Positions 35,233-47,214 of a stretch of 64,000 bases of DNA are shown here, one piece after another. The DNA is from Aphelenchoides besseyi (lineage: Eukaryota > Nematoda > Chromadorea > Rhabditida > Aphelenchoididae). The notes under the pieces are model-generated. The model did no database searches. It was not told where the DNA came from and saw nothing but the letters and a program-made list of their open reading frames with translations. The translations under genes were made by a program, and so were the position numbers. Location: assembly GCA_024699855.1 (NCBI GenBank), contig JAMPIQ010000003.1, positions 5,518,001 to 5,582,000 of the forward strand, read 5' to 3'. Numbering within the stretch: the first letter of the stretch is position 1; the number at the start of each line of letters is the position of its first letter.

Positions 35233-36060
35233 TCACAGACGTTTGAAGATCTCGCGATGAACAATGTTCTTAACTAAACAGTTTGTTGGGTTTTGTTGGT
35301 CCGTTGACGGCGCGAAAACTTTAACCGAATCCCAAGATCGTGCTCGTGACAAAGCGACGTACAATTGGCCATGTTCGAAAACTTGGTGTTCGAGGTTCAG
35401 TCCAACCCGTTCGAATGTTTGGCCTTGACTCTTGTTGATTGTCATTGCAAAGGCCAATTTCAATGGAAATTGTTTCCGGTTCAGTTGGAACATTCCACGG
35501 TAATCGATCGTATTGTTGATTCGAGGAATGATGTGTCGCTCACGTGCATGATGTCCAGTTAAGATCTCACATTCAACTGAGTGATCGTTCATGGCCACAA
35601 CCAACATTCGAGTTCCATTGCACAGTCCATCTTCTTGTGACAAATTGCGGATCAGAATCACGATTACATTTTCCTTCAATTCCAATTTGTGAGGTGGTAG
35701 AGAACCTTCTTCGATCATGTTCAAATACTCTGGTAGCAACAACGTTTGATCGGCACAGTTCTCGGCGTCAATAGCAGAGTCAATGGAAGCATACGTTTTT
35801 GATTGTCCATCCAACATCTTCAAAACTTTTTTATTCGATTCGTTTACTCCAATGTGTTTCGACACCAATATCGCTGAGTTCCCCATGTCGTTGAACTGTT
35901 TGTTTTCAATCAATTTTCCAAAGATCTCTTGTTCCAGATTTTGTTGAATAAGGCAATGTGATGGCAATTCAATCAGTTCGTTTTCGTTGTTTAGTGTTCC
36001 TTCTCCGACTTGTTTCAGGAAATCAGCAAATTTAACTTCGTTCGCTTTGGTTCGCATGCG
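35233..36060 (-). mobile_element. Helitron PIF1-like helicase, C-terminal fragment
   Basis: An uninterrupted minus-strand frame of about 270 residues matches the C-terminal third of Helitron Rep-helicases. It starts with the VRMRTKANEVKFADFLKQVG region, then VGEGT, the LELKENVIVILIRNL strand and NGTRMLVV. It ends with the helicase motifs FAMTINKSQGQTF and GQLYVALSRARS. Walker A/B and the Rep nuclease domain are absent. Upstream the frame runs directly into a GC-rich palindrome (36068-36096), so the fragment is 5'-truncated. It is probably dead, although no stop has accumulated in it. Confidence -1.
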
Positions 36061-36067
36061 GACTAGG

Positions 36068-36096
36068 GTGGGCGGAGTTGGAGGGGCTCCGCCCAC
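36068..36096. repeat. GC-rich palindrome at Helitron fragment edge
   Basis: GTGGGCGGAG and CTCCGCCCAC form a 10-bp perfect stem with a 9-nt loop. It lies at the point where similarity to the helicase stops and about 150 nt from the end of the BEL/Pao frame. It marks a junction between two repeats. Confidence -1.
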
Positions 36097-36245
36097 TCCG
36101 AACAGCAATGAAGTAGCTCAGAACCAACGCCTTTTGGCTTCGCGACGCGACACTCCGCGGCCCGCCCAAGTCCCCATCGAGGAATTTTAGTGCGAAAGGA
36201 AAGTTACAAAGTTAAAAGGTTTTGACAAACGGTTAACGAATAATC

Positions 36246-39200
36246 TCACAAGCCCGTCGTGTCCTCGTTCAATCGTCGCACTGCTACGTCTTTGGCTCGT
36301 CGATAAAGACGCTCCCGAGTAGGCAGTTCGACTTCAATCCGCTCGATCGGTTGTTCTTCACTCGAGTCGACGTTCAACTCCAACGAGTACAACTGATTGA
36401 TCGCTCGTTTCAGAATCTTGCCCGATGGCAACCGCAACTCCGCCGTTCGGCATTTCCCTAAAGGGTCAAACTCGAGTTCTAGGATTCGTGCCAGTTTCCA
36501 CAATCCCCGAGGAATATCCGATTCTGCTATCAAAACCACTTCTCCCTTCGTCGGGACCCGTTGATTGAAAGCCGAAGGGTTGTCGACAACGTTCTTTTGA
36601 AACAACGTCGCGATGTATTCCCGGATCCACTGTTCCCAGAACTGATCAAGTCGATGACGATCTGTGTCGAACCTTCTTTTCAACGCGAGTCGAATACCCT
36701 TTTCATCCGTGAACTCCGGATCCTTCAAAACCTCATCGTCCTCCAACGGATCTTCGTGTACCGGATTACCCTGAGGGCGAAGAAAATCGATGGGACGAAG
36801 AGCTTGGAAATCGAGATCGTTCGGGACTACGAACAGAGGACGCGAATTGACCGTTGTCTCGATACGCGAAATGAGAGTCCAAAATTCCCAAAACGTTAAG
36901 CGTTTCCGCCCTTGACAACGTTTCAACGAGTTCTTAACGTTCTGAATCAGCCGTTCCCACGTACCACCTCTCCATGGTGCTAAAGGGGTAATATGTAGCC
37001 ACTCCGATGCTGAGGACCGGAATTTATCGTTGAAGAGCTTCGCTGCGAGTGTGAAGTTCGTGGCATTATCGCTCCAAATGCGCTTCGGCAAGCCTCGTGC
37101 AGCAACAAACCGATCAAAAGCGAGGATGAATTGTTCGGTCGTTGTGTCCTTGAGAATCTCGAGATGGATGGCACGAATCTTGAGGCACGTAAAAAGAGCC
37201 ACGTAACACCCTTCTTCCTTCAAGTGAATAGGACCTAACAAATCAACACCTGTAACCTCAAAGGGTCGACCCACTGTAACGCGATCACGAGGAAGGTCCG
37301 CGAGCGGCGCATGAAATGGCTTACCGCTGAAATGTCGACAACGAAAACAGTTGCGAAGCGCTTTCTTGACCTCCGTGACGTTGACGAAATATCGTTCTCG
37401 CAAACTCGCGAGGATCGACTGAACACCCGAATGGCAATCTCGTTCGTGGATGTGTAGGACGAGACGTTCCGTGATGATCGCTTCGCTGGGCAACCAAATC
37501 GGATTCGCTCGGTCAAAACCTACGGACGCTTCCGGTAAACGCGAGTGACAACGAACGACCCCTTCTTCATCTTCGAACATCCGGTAGTTGATCGCCTTCT
37601 TTTTTGCTGGTGGATGAGCGTGTTGCGCTTCCTTGATCAACAGCGATGTAGCTCTCCTAACCTTTTGCCTCAAGGATGACTTCGCCGTCTTTCCTTTATA
37701 AAATCTTTCGACCGCTTCCAAGACTTTGACTCCGATGCGTATCAACTTTTTGAAATCTCCGCGAATAGGATCGACGAAAGCAAAGACCTTTTTCGTTTGG
37801 TTTGCTACGAATGAAACTGTATCCAAATTTTCCTCTGACGACTCTTGAGTTTCATCCCGAGCGATGATCAGCGAATCAGGCCACTTGTCCTTGGAGTCAC
37901 CAAGGAAACTCGGGCCGTGAAACCAGATTGTAGACGACAATAATTCTTTCAAAGAACACCCGCGCGACAAAAGATCCGCTGGATTCTGATCCGTACTGAT
38001 ATGTCGAAACTCTGCCCGCGTGTTGAACTTCCGGATCTCTTCGAGTCTTCTCTGGACAAAGACGCACTGCTTCTCTTTTAAATTCCGAATCTGATGGATG
38101 ACGATTTCCGAATCGGTCCAAATGTTCACATCTCGGATTTGTTTGATCTCTGTCTCGATGAAACGTGCCATACGAACACCTACGAGAACCGCCATGAGTT
38201 CGCCTCTTGGTATCGTGAAGTTGTTATTGAGAGGTACGATTCTCGTTTTGGCATAAACCGCTTCCGCCCGGGAAGAGTGACAGAAGAACGCGACTGCTCC
38301 GTAAGCGAACGATGAGGCGTCGCAAAAAATGTGCAAATCGACTACCTGAGATGTAACGTTCACGAGTTTGCGAGCAAAAGGAACGACCGTTTCTTTCTCT
38401 ACCATTGATTCCCACTTACTTCGTAAACGTTCTTCCAAAGAATCATCCCAACTCACACCCGATTTCCAAATCTCCTGTTGAAACGCTTTCCACTTAACTG
38501 TGATAGGAGCGAGGATTCCTAGGGGATCGAAAAGCGATTGGATGTACGACAAAATGTTCCGTTTTGTGACTTCCTTTGACCAACCCGGGACCTGAATGAA
38601 CAGCGAATCGGAAGACACGTCCCAGTTGAGACCGAGAACTTTCACCTGTTTCTTCGACTCTTCTGGATTCATGACTTTCATGACCTCCTCGTTGTTCGAG
38701 AAGTACTCACGAAGGTTGAAATGAGCTTCCTGCATCTTCGTCTTCAACCGCTCCGAATCCTCAATGGCTTCCACCCCCGAATCGTACACCCGAACCACGT
38801 TGTCCACATACGTATTCGCCAAGGTAGCTTCATCGTCTTTCAGATGCAAACGAATCGTAAGAGATAACAAGGCCGGACTACAAATGACACCGAAAGCCAC
38901 TGCTGTGAAACGACAGATTTGAAGATTCTCGAAGTCGAATGGTTGTTCCCAATCCCGCGGAATGAAAAACCGTACGCAGTCTCTCTGATCTTCATGTAAC
39001 CGGATCTGATGGAAAGCCTTTTCGAGATCTGACACGACGGCGATTGGTCCTAAACGAAAACGAAAAAGAATGCCGACGAGCAATGGGATACCTGGTGGCC
39101 CCTTGTGTAGGTGATCATTCAAAGATGGGGCTCCACGTTTACGCGCACTCGCATCATAAACGCATCTCATCTTCGTAGTCGTCTTTCCTGGCGTGTACAC

Positions 39201-41660
39201 TGGCCTATGAGGCATGTAATATTCTCGTCCGACGACTCCTTTCCAGGTGACCTTCTCGATAGTCCCTCGACGAAACTGATCCTCAAAATCGGAACGATAT
39301 CCCTTTAATTTGTCCGCGTCCTGATGCAACCGATTGAACGTGTTACGAGTCCGATGAAATGCGAGTTCGAAATTCGAAGGCAAATGACCGCAATTTTCCT
39401 TCCATAACCAATCGACCGAATACCGCCTTGTCGTGGAATCGAAGGTGGTGGTACGACGAAATTGTTCCCGAATCTTCTCGTCCGAATACTCCGCAAGTTC
39501 CGCTGAACTTATCCCCAAGTTCTCGAGTTCCCAAAAGGCTGCCACATCCGGAGGCGCTTCTTCCTGAACCGATTTCCGCGAAGTCAACGAGATTGCTCGT
39601 CCCGCATAACCCGCTGTCCGCTTAGTCCGACCCGTAATTATTGGTCCCGCTTTGGACTGAATGAACGAAAACCCATCCGCTGTTTCCGATTCCCGAATAC
39701 CCAAAAGTTTCCAAACGTGATCTCTACCGAGCAAAAGCTGAGGCTCCACCTGCTGTGTAACGACTCGAGGACCTTCGAATTGGGCGATATCCAACGACGA
39801 AATCAATTGTGGAATTGCGATGGCTTCGACCGACATCTGATGTTGCTCCGTGCGCAATTTGAATCGAACCCTTTTTCCTTGAATTGGAGCCGTTACTTCC
39901 CCGCCGAAAATCTCTGTTTGGAACCGATGAACCCCTAATGTTGGAAGTCCCAAGGAATCCTTGACTTTAGTGGCTAAGTACGACTCGTTCGCTCCACTGT
40001 CAATAAGTGCGAAAACCTTTTCCGATTTTGAGCTTTCCTCATTGAACAATTCGACCTGAATGACTGGTAAAAGGGCTTCCGCTGTGCGAGCGATGAATGA
40101 CCGGTTAACCGTGTTCATTTCTTCCACCGAAACTCCATCCTTCTGTTGATCCTCGACTTGGAACGAAACTACAGCCGTCTTACGATTCTTCTGAAGCGGA
40201 ACCTGATTGGACCCTGAACCAATTGGATGAATACGCGAATAGGAGGGATTTTCCTTAGCCCGCCGGAAACAAATTGACTGGTGGTGATTGCCCTGACAAA
40301 CTCGACACTTCCGATCACAATCCTTACAAAGATGGTCCTTTGACAAACACTTAAAGCACCGTGTTTGCTCCTGAATGATCGACTTGCGTTGTCGCATATC
40401 TGAAACCTTCTTGCACTCCGAAGAATAATGACCTTGTTGCTCGCAAAAGATGCAACTGAACGACTTTGATTGATTCACGAAACTTCGATGAGCCGGCTTG
40501 AGATTGTTGGAAGAATTCAAACCCGAAAAATGATCCGTAAAATCCATAACCTCGATAATCGCGAATAGGCGGAAAATGAGCATCTCCAAATTCCATTCCT
40601 TTTGCATTCGACGAAACCACATCACGTTACTCAGGACCTCTTCTGGCAGCTTTCGAAGAACCTCCTGTGTGGCGAGTGCCCCGTCGATTGGAGATCCCAG
40701 TCGGTCGAGTTGACGACGAATGCGTTCGACTTCCTGTGTAAAGTTGCGTAAAGAACGAGCCGAATTCATGGGTTTGGGGAGTTGCAACAACTGGTCAAAT
40801 AACGAAGATTCGATGATCTCACTGCATCCAAAAGTCCGCTTTAAGGCACGCATAACCTCGGGATAGTTCTCGGCCTCGAGACTAAACGATTGGGCCAATT
40901 TCAATGGTTCACCCGAAAGACTGCCCACTAGATACGAAAGCTTGAAAAGGTCGCTGATCGGTTGTTGTTCTACTAACTGTTCGAACATCTGAATGAACGA
41001 AGGCCATTCCTGCGGTTTCCCGTCGAATTTCGGAAGTTGGAGGCTAGGCAGAGGAAGTCGAGGGACTGACACCTGAACCGAGGGCGTGAGCGCTGAATTG
41101 ACTGTCGAATTGTGATCCGGCCGAGGAGACAAGTTTGCCGCCGACGCGGGGGGTGAGAAAACCGAATCGAAACGCTGCAACCTGACGCGAGTAGCCTCAA
41201 TTGCCGTCTGATAATCGTCGAGGATCTCTTCCGAATCGAACATCAACTTCTGTACGTCATGGGTCGGATGATCAGCGAGCCATTTCATTTGCTCATCCAA
41301 TTCCTGTGGGTCCGACTCCGTCAAGACCTCCCAAGCTTTCCACTCCTTAGCTACTCTTTCGCGCCTTTTCGAAAGCCTCAGATGTTGAGCTTTGAGCTCG
41401 ATGAGCTTCAACTCACAATTCTGTCGAGTCAAGCACTCCGCCTGATCTACTTCCTCTTTGAACGCTTCGGGTGCAGACAAGCTGTTCATGCACTCCTTCA
41501 AGGGTGTTAAACCCAAGACAAGGCGCTTTCGCAATTGACCGGATTGTGATTTCCACTCCGGAGGCATGTTTGGCTCAGATTCGAAAACCGTTTGTTCCTT
41601 TTGTCCGAAAATTTCCCCGAATAGGATAACCTTAGAGACCCCGGAGTAACGATTCGCCAA
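36246..41660 (-). mobile_element. BEL/Pao retrotransposon polyprotein, intact ORF
   Basis: A single 1804-residue frame without stops. In order: a gag-like region of the DUF1759 type (residues about 200-360; LPKFDGKPQEWPSF), CCHC zinc knuckles (about 405-470), a retropepsin-like DUF1758 protease with DSGANESY (about 555), reverse transcriptase with TYVDN at the catalytic site (about 948; YVDD is usual), RNase H (CDASSFAYGAV, about 1113), an H2C2 zinc domain (about 1400-1440), an integrase core (TGVDLLGPI, WSDNATNF, GTWERLIQNVK; about 1470-1570) and the C-terminal DUF5641-like domain. The layout is that of BEL/Pao. The intact frame suggests a young insertion. No long terminal repeat was recognised on the 3' side, where only about 150 nt separate the stop from the Helitron junction. 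Confidence -1.
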
Positions 41661-42243
41661 TCAAAAGCGTGTACACTCAAGATGAAAAGGATACAATCAA
41701 AGGGAGAGAGTGGGATACTGAAATTCAATGGGGGCAAAAAAAAAAAAAATTGAAAATTTCGAAACCGACCACAATCACCAATTCCAATGCTTGTCCAAAG
41801 CTTCGCCACCGATCCACCGAACTGAGCGACTAACGAACTGAGTGATTAACGAAACGAGCGACTGTATCCCTTGATTACCAAAGGCGAACGTTTGAGTGTT
41901 TTCCACTTGAGATGTAGGAGAACTCCTGACAATAGACGATTGACTGTATGTCCAAAATCGACTTCTTCCTCGGATTCGAGTTGAGTTTCGAACCTTCCAA
42001 GACGATAGCACCACAAAGCTTGAAATGTCCTCAAGCTCCTAATTGATCCACGAAACCCGAAATAACCTCAGGCTCCCAAGACGCTTAAGAGTAGGTCCAA
42101 CTAGACAATAGACGATGTACGGCAATAGGCCACGACTTGAATATGGCGACGGGTGACGAATCACGATAATAGACGATACACGAATAGGTTCGACGATGAA
42201 CTTCTCAATCGACGAATACTCTGCCGAAAAGCTTTCCACAACA
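41661..42243 (-). other. 5' flank or leader of the BEL/Pao element, repeat-rich
   Basis: Non-coding sequence upstream of the polyprotein, up to the assembly gap. It holds a 13-A run at 41736-41748, three copies of a 16-nt unit (CGAACTGAGCGACTAA and variants) at 41818-41865, and three scattered copies of AATAGACGAT near 41930, 42102 and 42166. It is probably leader and part of the 5' LTR. The LTR boundary cannot be placed because the sequence runs into the gap. Confidence -1.
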
Positions 42244-42343
42244 NNNNNNNNNNNNNNNNNNNNNNNNNNNNNNNNNNNNNNNNNNNNNNNNNNNNNNNNN
42301 NNNNNNNNNNNNNNNNNNNNNNNNNNNNNNNNNNNNNNNNNNN
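42244..42343. other. Assembly gap, 100 N
   Basis: Exactly 100 N, the usual placeholder for a gap of unknown length. Sequences on its two sides need not be contiguous. Confidence -1.
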
Positions 42344-42660
42344 CTTTTGCTAAAGTTTTCTCTTCGTTGGAAAGACGCAAAAGCCTAAGCTATAAAGGAC
42401 AGTAAGCCTTGTAAGCCTAATTGTACGCCAATTAAAAACGTTGAGCTACGTAACCCAGTCGTAAGAAAGGTCTCAGAATTACTACTTTTATGTCAAAGTC
42501 TTGTAAGCCTTAGCCTTTGCCGTATAGCCTAAGCATTCTCGTAAGGTTGGTTAACGTCCTGTCTATTTCTAATGACTTTCGTCTTTTTGTGGTTGACTGA
42601 GCATCGATAAACGCTAATAACCGTTCGTTAATTGAACCAAGTTGCTCAAAATGACTGTTT
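42344..42660. other. Non-coding, AGCCTAAG-rich sequence
   Basis: Short motifs related to GTAAGCCT and GCCTAAG recur from 42380 to 42535. No gene is seen. It may be the outer part of the BEL/Pao LTR or an unrelated repeat. Confidence -1.
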
Positions 42661-42684
42661 ATTAAAGCAGAGACTCAACAAAAT

Positions 42685-42840
42685 TTATTGGAACTTGTAA
42701 CCAAACGGATAGACTTTGAGGTCTTCGCCGACGAATCCTTTTACGTAAAACCGTCGATAGGAGCGAATGGGGTCTTTTGTGTGAACAGTCGGCGTTTTTT
42801 CGGTTTGAATTGTGCGTAGGAACAGTGACGACAGCGACAT
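42685..42840 (-). CDS. Small ORF, 51 residues, possible C-terminal exon
   Basis: The frame from the ATG at 42840 reads MSLSSLFLRTIQTEKTP... and ends SYRRFYVKGFVGEDLKVYPF plus a short tail. The last 25 residues look like genuine protein. No family is recognised. It is on the same strand as the polymerase remnant and could be part of the same element. Confidence -1.
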   Translation of the reverse strand: MSLSSLFLRTIQTEKTPTVHTKDPIRSYRRFYVKGFVGEDLKVYPFGYKFQ

Positions 42841-44640
42841 CGTCGTAGTTCAACGCAATCGAATTGAACGATCGTAGGAGACTCGACAGCGCGTCTTTGT
42901 GAAAGTGAAATTCACGATTTTGATCGTGTGGTGTGATGCTCATGGTATCGAGAAGCAAACGACAACTGCGTCGACTGTTTGTGGTTGCCCGCCACACCAC
43001 CTGACATGTTGTGGTACAAAATGCTCAAATGTTTCGCTAAAAAAAACAACCCTTCAAAATCCATCCTTGTCCGGCTTTTGCTTTTCCCATCATGTCGAGA
43101 TAGATCGCCGACTTCGAAAGGCAACTCAGCATTTCGTGGTTTCGAGAGAATAAAACCAAGCTAAAACTTCCCGAATTAGGTCTCCCACGACGTCCAACCC
43201 TGTGTCCGGGGTAGATGAGGGAGGAACCGAGTCCCGCGTCGATTGCTTTCATGATTTCTATAGAGCTGGAGCCGAGCAACACAAGTCGTGGAGGAGAGCG
43301 CGTAAACCAAATTCGCGATTGCGGGTCCCCGATTTCAACGTACTCTCTGGGTCGCTCTTCGTGGGTAAATGACCAAGTAGCTGGGAGTGGGAACAAAACT
43401 CGAACGCAACCGTCTCGACCGTACCACGAATCTCTCAAAATCGAAATCACTTTGGGCCGGGGTGGAGATTGTAATTTCCGCGTCTGTGCCATTTGATTTC
43501 CGAATACCGAAACGTCCCATGCAAAAAGCACTTATACACTTTACCGCCATCCATCTACGCACCCAAATGCGACTTGAGTCACAGTTTGGCGACAGTTTCG
43601 AGCGTCCCGGATTGGCTTGTTCATTTCCGCGGCGTTAATGTTCGATTTTGCAAATGTTCGCGAATTTCTCGTTCGAAAGTTGGCACACTGATCCGCTTTC
43701 ATTCGTACTTGGCACTTTTGCTCTTCTCCATTATTCAGCCTTCAAAACTGTCGCAACGTAGGGATTGAAGAGTTCGGTCGTCCATTCCGAGTAGTGCCAC
43801 GCACGAGAGAATCGCGTTAACTTTGGAGTCCATTGAGCAAAGCCTCGGCCACTCAAACGTTGTGCCTTCGAAAACGAAAGATCGTTGGTGGTGAGTTGTT
43901 GGTTTTGCAAGTTGAAAGAAGCTATAAGTCTCCGATCTCCTTGTTCCGTCCATTGTGATATGCTCATGAGCACATTTTCGACACAATTGGAACACGAGAA
44001 AACGCCCGGCTTCTCACGGAAGAACGGAAAGACGTAGACGTTTCGCGAGCGACAGAACAACACACGTTGAATCATTCCCAGTTGTATGGAATAGCTGCTC
44101 CGGGTTTGTCCACGGAGCGCTGCTCAAGTCCTCGTCTTTGAAACACAATCCGGGATGAATTGCAGCGGAAATATCTGCAGGGAACTGATTTGAAGGTGAT
44201 ACCTAAAAACGAGAGAATTCACGAATATTTGCTTTCAACTTTTAACTTACGATTGATTGAATGTCGTAAAAGACCAATCTCCGTAGTCGTCATCCGCCGC
44301 TTTCGGCATACATTTCTCACAGGTTCACATCGTCCCAGCTGAAGCCGAAGCTTAAGCCCCACGTAAAAAACTAATCGAAAGAATGCGGTTGCGTGGAGTT
44401 GATTGGACCCGCGTCGAAACATGTCTTCAAAGAAACTCACGCAATTTCCCGTTCCTCTTTTCATTCTCGTTTATTCTCTCTCATTTCGCATGTCCAACAC
44501 CACTTGAACTTCAAAAGCTTCGGCCAATGTTTTGCAACCGTTGAGCCTCAATCTTTGATTTCACACGCCGCCGTCCCGACCATGGGGCAACAACAATCCG
44601 ACTCTTCCGTAACAGCCGAGGTGTCCGTTGCAAGCTGAAT
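42841..44640 (-). other. Unidentified ORFs, probably of a degraded virus-like element
   Basis: The minus strand shows successive long frames: 43531-43037, 44075-43731, and a frame near 44200-44020 that includes FPADISAAIHPGLCFKDEDL. At least one intron-like boundary (GTAAGT to TTTTTTAG, 44251-44203) and several frame changes occur. Composition looks protein-coding in places, but no domain is recognised. Because a polymerase remnant follows on the same strand, I infer these are other genes of that element. That link is not proven. Confidence -1.
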
Positions 44641-44689
44641 CTAACGTGTTTAGGAACAAAAAAATTCGCCTACTAGCTCATCCTTGATT

Positions 44690-46010
44690 TCCAGAGCCAA
44701 AGGCTTTGGCCATCGCGTTTCGGATTATCGCGTCTACGCTTGTAGTCCCTTGTACTTGAATTTCGCCACCGGCCGAAGCCTCGATGCGAATGAAACGAGT
44801 GGGATTGTTGTGCGCAAAACCATTTGATGTACGTAGGAGCGCAATCAAACGACTGACGAAGTCTGATTCCTCGTGTATCCGGGTACTCCGGGCACAACAG
44901 CAAATCGGATTCCTCCGTCAGAACGTTGGTGACGAAAATGCAACAGGAAGCAATCGCGTCGTTTGCATTCTCAATATGGTCGATCGAAGTCCTCATTCAA
45001 AAAGAGTTTGACGAAACGCCGCCACAGCGTGCATGAGAATGATCACAATCGTTTGTGCCGACAGTACTCCTCCAATTCTGTCCTTCAATCAAATGGTGTG
45101 TTGAGATTTTCCCGTGTAGTAGGATTCAGAAACTTGGCGGGTATTGTCTTTTCGCGTCATGCAATCGACCGAAAATAGTTTTCCATTGGGGACAAATGAG
45201 CCAACGGGGTGTTTCGTAGTTGAATCGTTTAGATTATTCCCAAGGTAATGGAAACCAGTGTTTCTTTCCTCCACGATCACAAATTGAAAGAGTTGACGGC
45301 AAGTACGGAGAAGTGGTAGCGGAAAGAGAAGAGAAGAGTCGTTTGGGAAAAAAAAAAAAAATGAGTGCGATACTCCACTCCGGTGCTTCACAACACTTGG
45401 AAAACTACTGTTGCCGTTGGCCAGGATTTTCTTGATGTCGATTTTACTGTCGAACAAGTTTCGCCAATGATCAGAATCAAATCGAAGCGAGAGGCGTAAT
45501 GAGCCAACGCAGAGACGCGCATCTTCCTTTCACATTTCGAACAGTTTGAGTAGCCATTGTACAAACTCTCCAGTGGCTCCATCAAAGTCCCGCTGCTTTC
45601 CAAAATTCAGTTTTGATTGGTCGTTTTTCGTTTCAACAGCATTGGCGGAATCCATCGGTTGTTTGCCATTCACCCGAGTCCAAAGCATGTCGTTGTCAGG
45701 TGGAGTAAGGCAGCCGCAGAAATGGACAATGTGTGTAAAATGTTGAATCAGGCTCTTGATCTTCTCGGACGGGTCCTCGAAATCGTAGAAACACAATTCG
45801 CGGTGGAAGTCTGTCCAGTTTTCTTGGGTGGCTGCGTAGTGACGAACATTTGCCGTCGACGTTATAAGTTCCCCTGCCATGAAGCACAATTCTTCGTTGC
45901 ACTTGTGGTTCGCCATATGTTTGTTGTAAAATTTGCCACAATGCAAACAAAACGTACATTGCACAATCCGCCTCTCGATGTGAGATTGAAAACAAAACAT
46001 CGTAATTGGA
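44690..46010 (-). pseudogene. Protein-primed-type family B DNA polymerase remnant (Maverick/Polinton-like)
   Basis: Similarity is spread over three frames of the minus strand. In order: a CxxC...HxC...C zinc-binding stretch (FCLHCGKFYNKHMANHKC, about 45960-45900), an exonuclease I-like RELCFYDFE (about 45800-45775), a region ending GEFVQWLL, and an exonuclease II-like ALAHYASRFDLIL (about 45520-45480). IDIKKILANGN (about 45445-45410) follows, then a segment like the one before the YVG...D block, and an IAS-type helix (NANDAIASCC, about 44970-44940). Frame changes near 45540 and in the later part show it is broken. The palm motifs (DxxSLYP, DTD) are not seen. Such polymerases belong to self-synthesising DNA transposons and related viruses. 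This is an old, inactive copy. Confidence -1.
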
Positions 46011-47210
46011 GAATTTTTTGTTGATTCTCCCAGGTAACGGCATTCGTTTTCCGTCCGTCATCGTAGTCAATGGCGCATGGGCGATAGATTTCCGACTCTC
46101 GCACAATAGCGTAACACTTGCGTTTTACAAGTTGACGTGTGTCGTTGCCGCGCATCGGCAAACGATGGAACAACAATCGATGCAGAATCCCAAATGTTGA
46201 AAAACTTTCGAATGTTCAAGATGACATCACAGTGGTCGTCGGTAAATGCAGACAGAACTTTGGACTACGATGCTTCCGAGAGCGGTCATGATTCGCGCTC
46301 ACAAACACCTTCCAACGGCAACAACGCACAATTCTTCTTCTCTTCTCCACCTGCAGCCATGGAGATTGGCCCACGTCATAGTGGAATTATGATCAAAATT
46401 CCGTCTCATTTGTTCGATCAAAAACGCAACTTTTGTTGCTACTTTTCGTTTACACGCAAATAAGAGAGAGTGTTGTTGTTAATTTTTTGGTCATTACCAG
46501 TTTACAGTAATAAAAGTGTTACTTTTGTATTCGGTGCTTTATTCGAAATTGAATGATAGTAATTTTTTTCAAATCAGTTTCCATTTATGGTCAATTGCTT
46601 GTGATCTCAGTGGGATTTTCGAATTCTCGACACTCTTTGGCGTCGAACGAGCCTAAGCCCGGTGATTGCGAGGGGTTCGCATTTAAACCTGTAAACAGGT
46701 ATTCGGTGTGATTTTCGAGATCCTGACGTTATTCGGCATTGAATGATACCAATTTTGTGCGAATCGAAGACTTTTGTATTTTCATGCATTACCTTGCATG
46801 TGATTGCGCGACGCCGCGTGCCTTTTGGCGGCATTTTTTTTCTTTTGTCGGCATTTTTCCATTTATGGTCAATACCTGTGGTTTTGTGCATGTTTTGCCT
46901 AATTTGGTGTTAATTAGTGACAGGTTATGATTAACGTGATAAATTATGACAGGTGCCGTACAATAATGATTAATTGCTTTTTTATTGATTTTCTTATGGG
47001 CTACACACCTAACACTACTTGCATTCAAATGTATCGTATTCTTTCAGTTGGCAATTGATAATTATATTGGCATCCTGATTGTTACTGAGGTTCGATTGAA
47101 TGAAAGGATTAGAATTTAATTCTTTTTGCAATTAGAAGGGATATTTGAAAGTGCTCGTGCTCAATCAGATTAAGTAGGCGATTTGGATCTTTTGCTGTTG
47201 GCCCCCTTCA
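46011..47210. other. No gene recognised
   Basis: Short ORFs on both strands and AT-rich sequence. It may include the outer part of the element that carried the polymerase, but no terminal repeat was identified. Confidence -1.
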
Positions 47211-47214
47211 CCTT

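Noticed and set aside
42380..42540. GCCTAA hexamers resembling the nematode telomere repeat TTAGGC
   Set aside because: Only isolated hexamers inside a longer AGCCTAAG-like motif, never in tandem, so an interstitial telomere is not supported.
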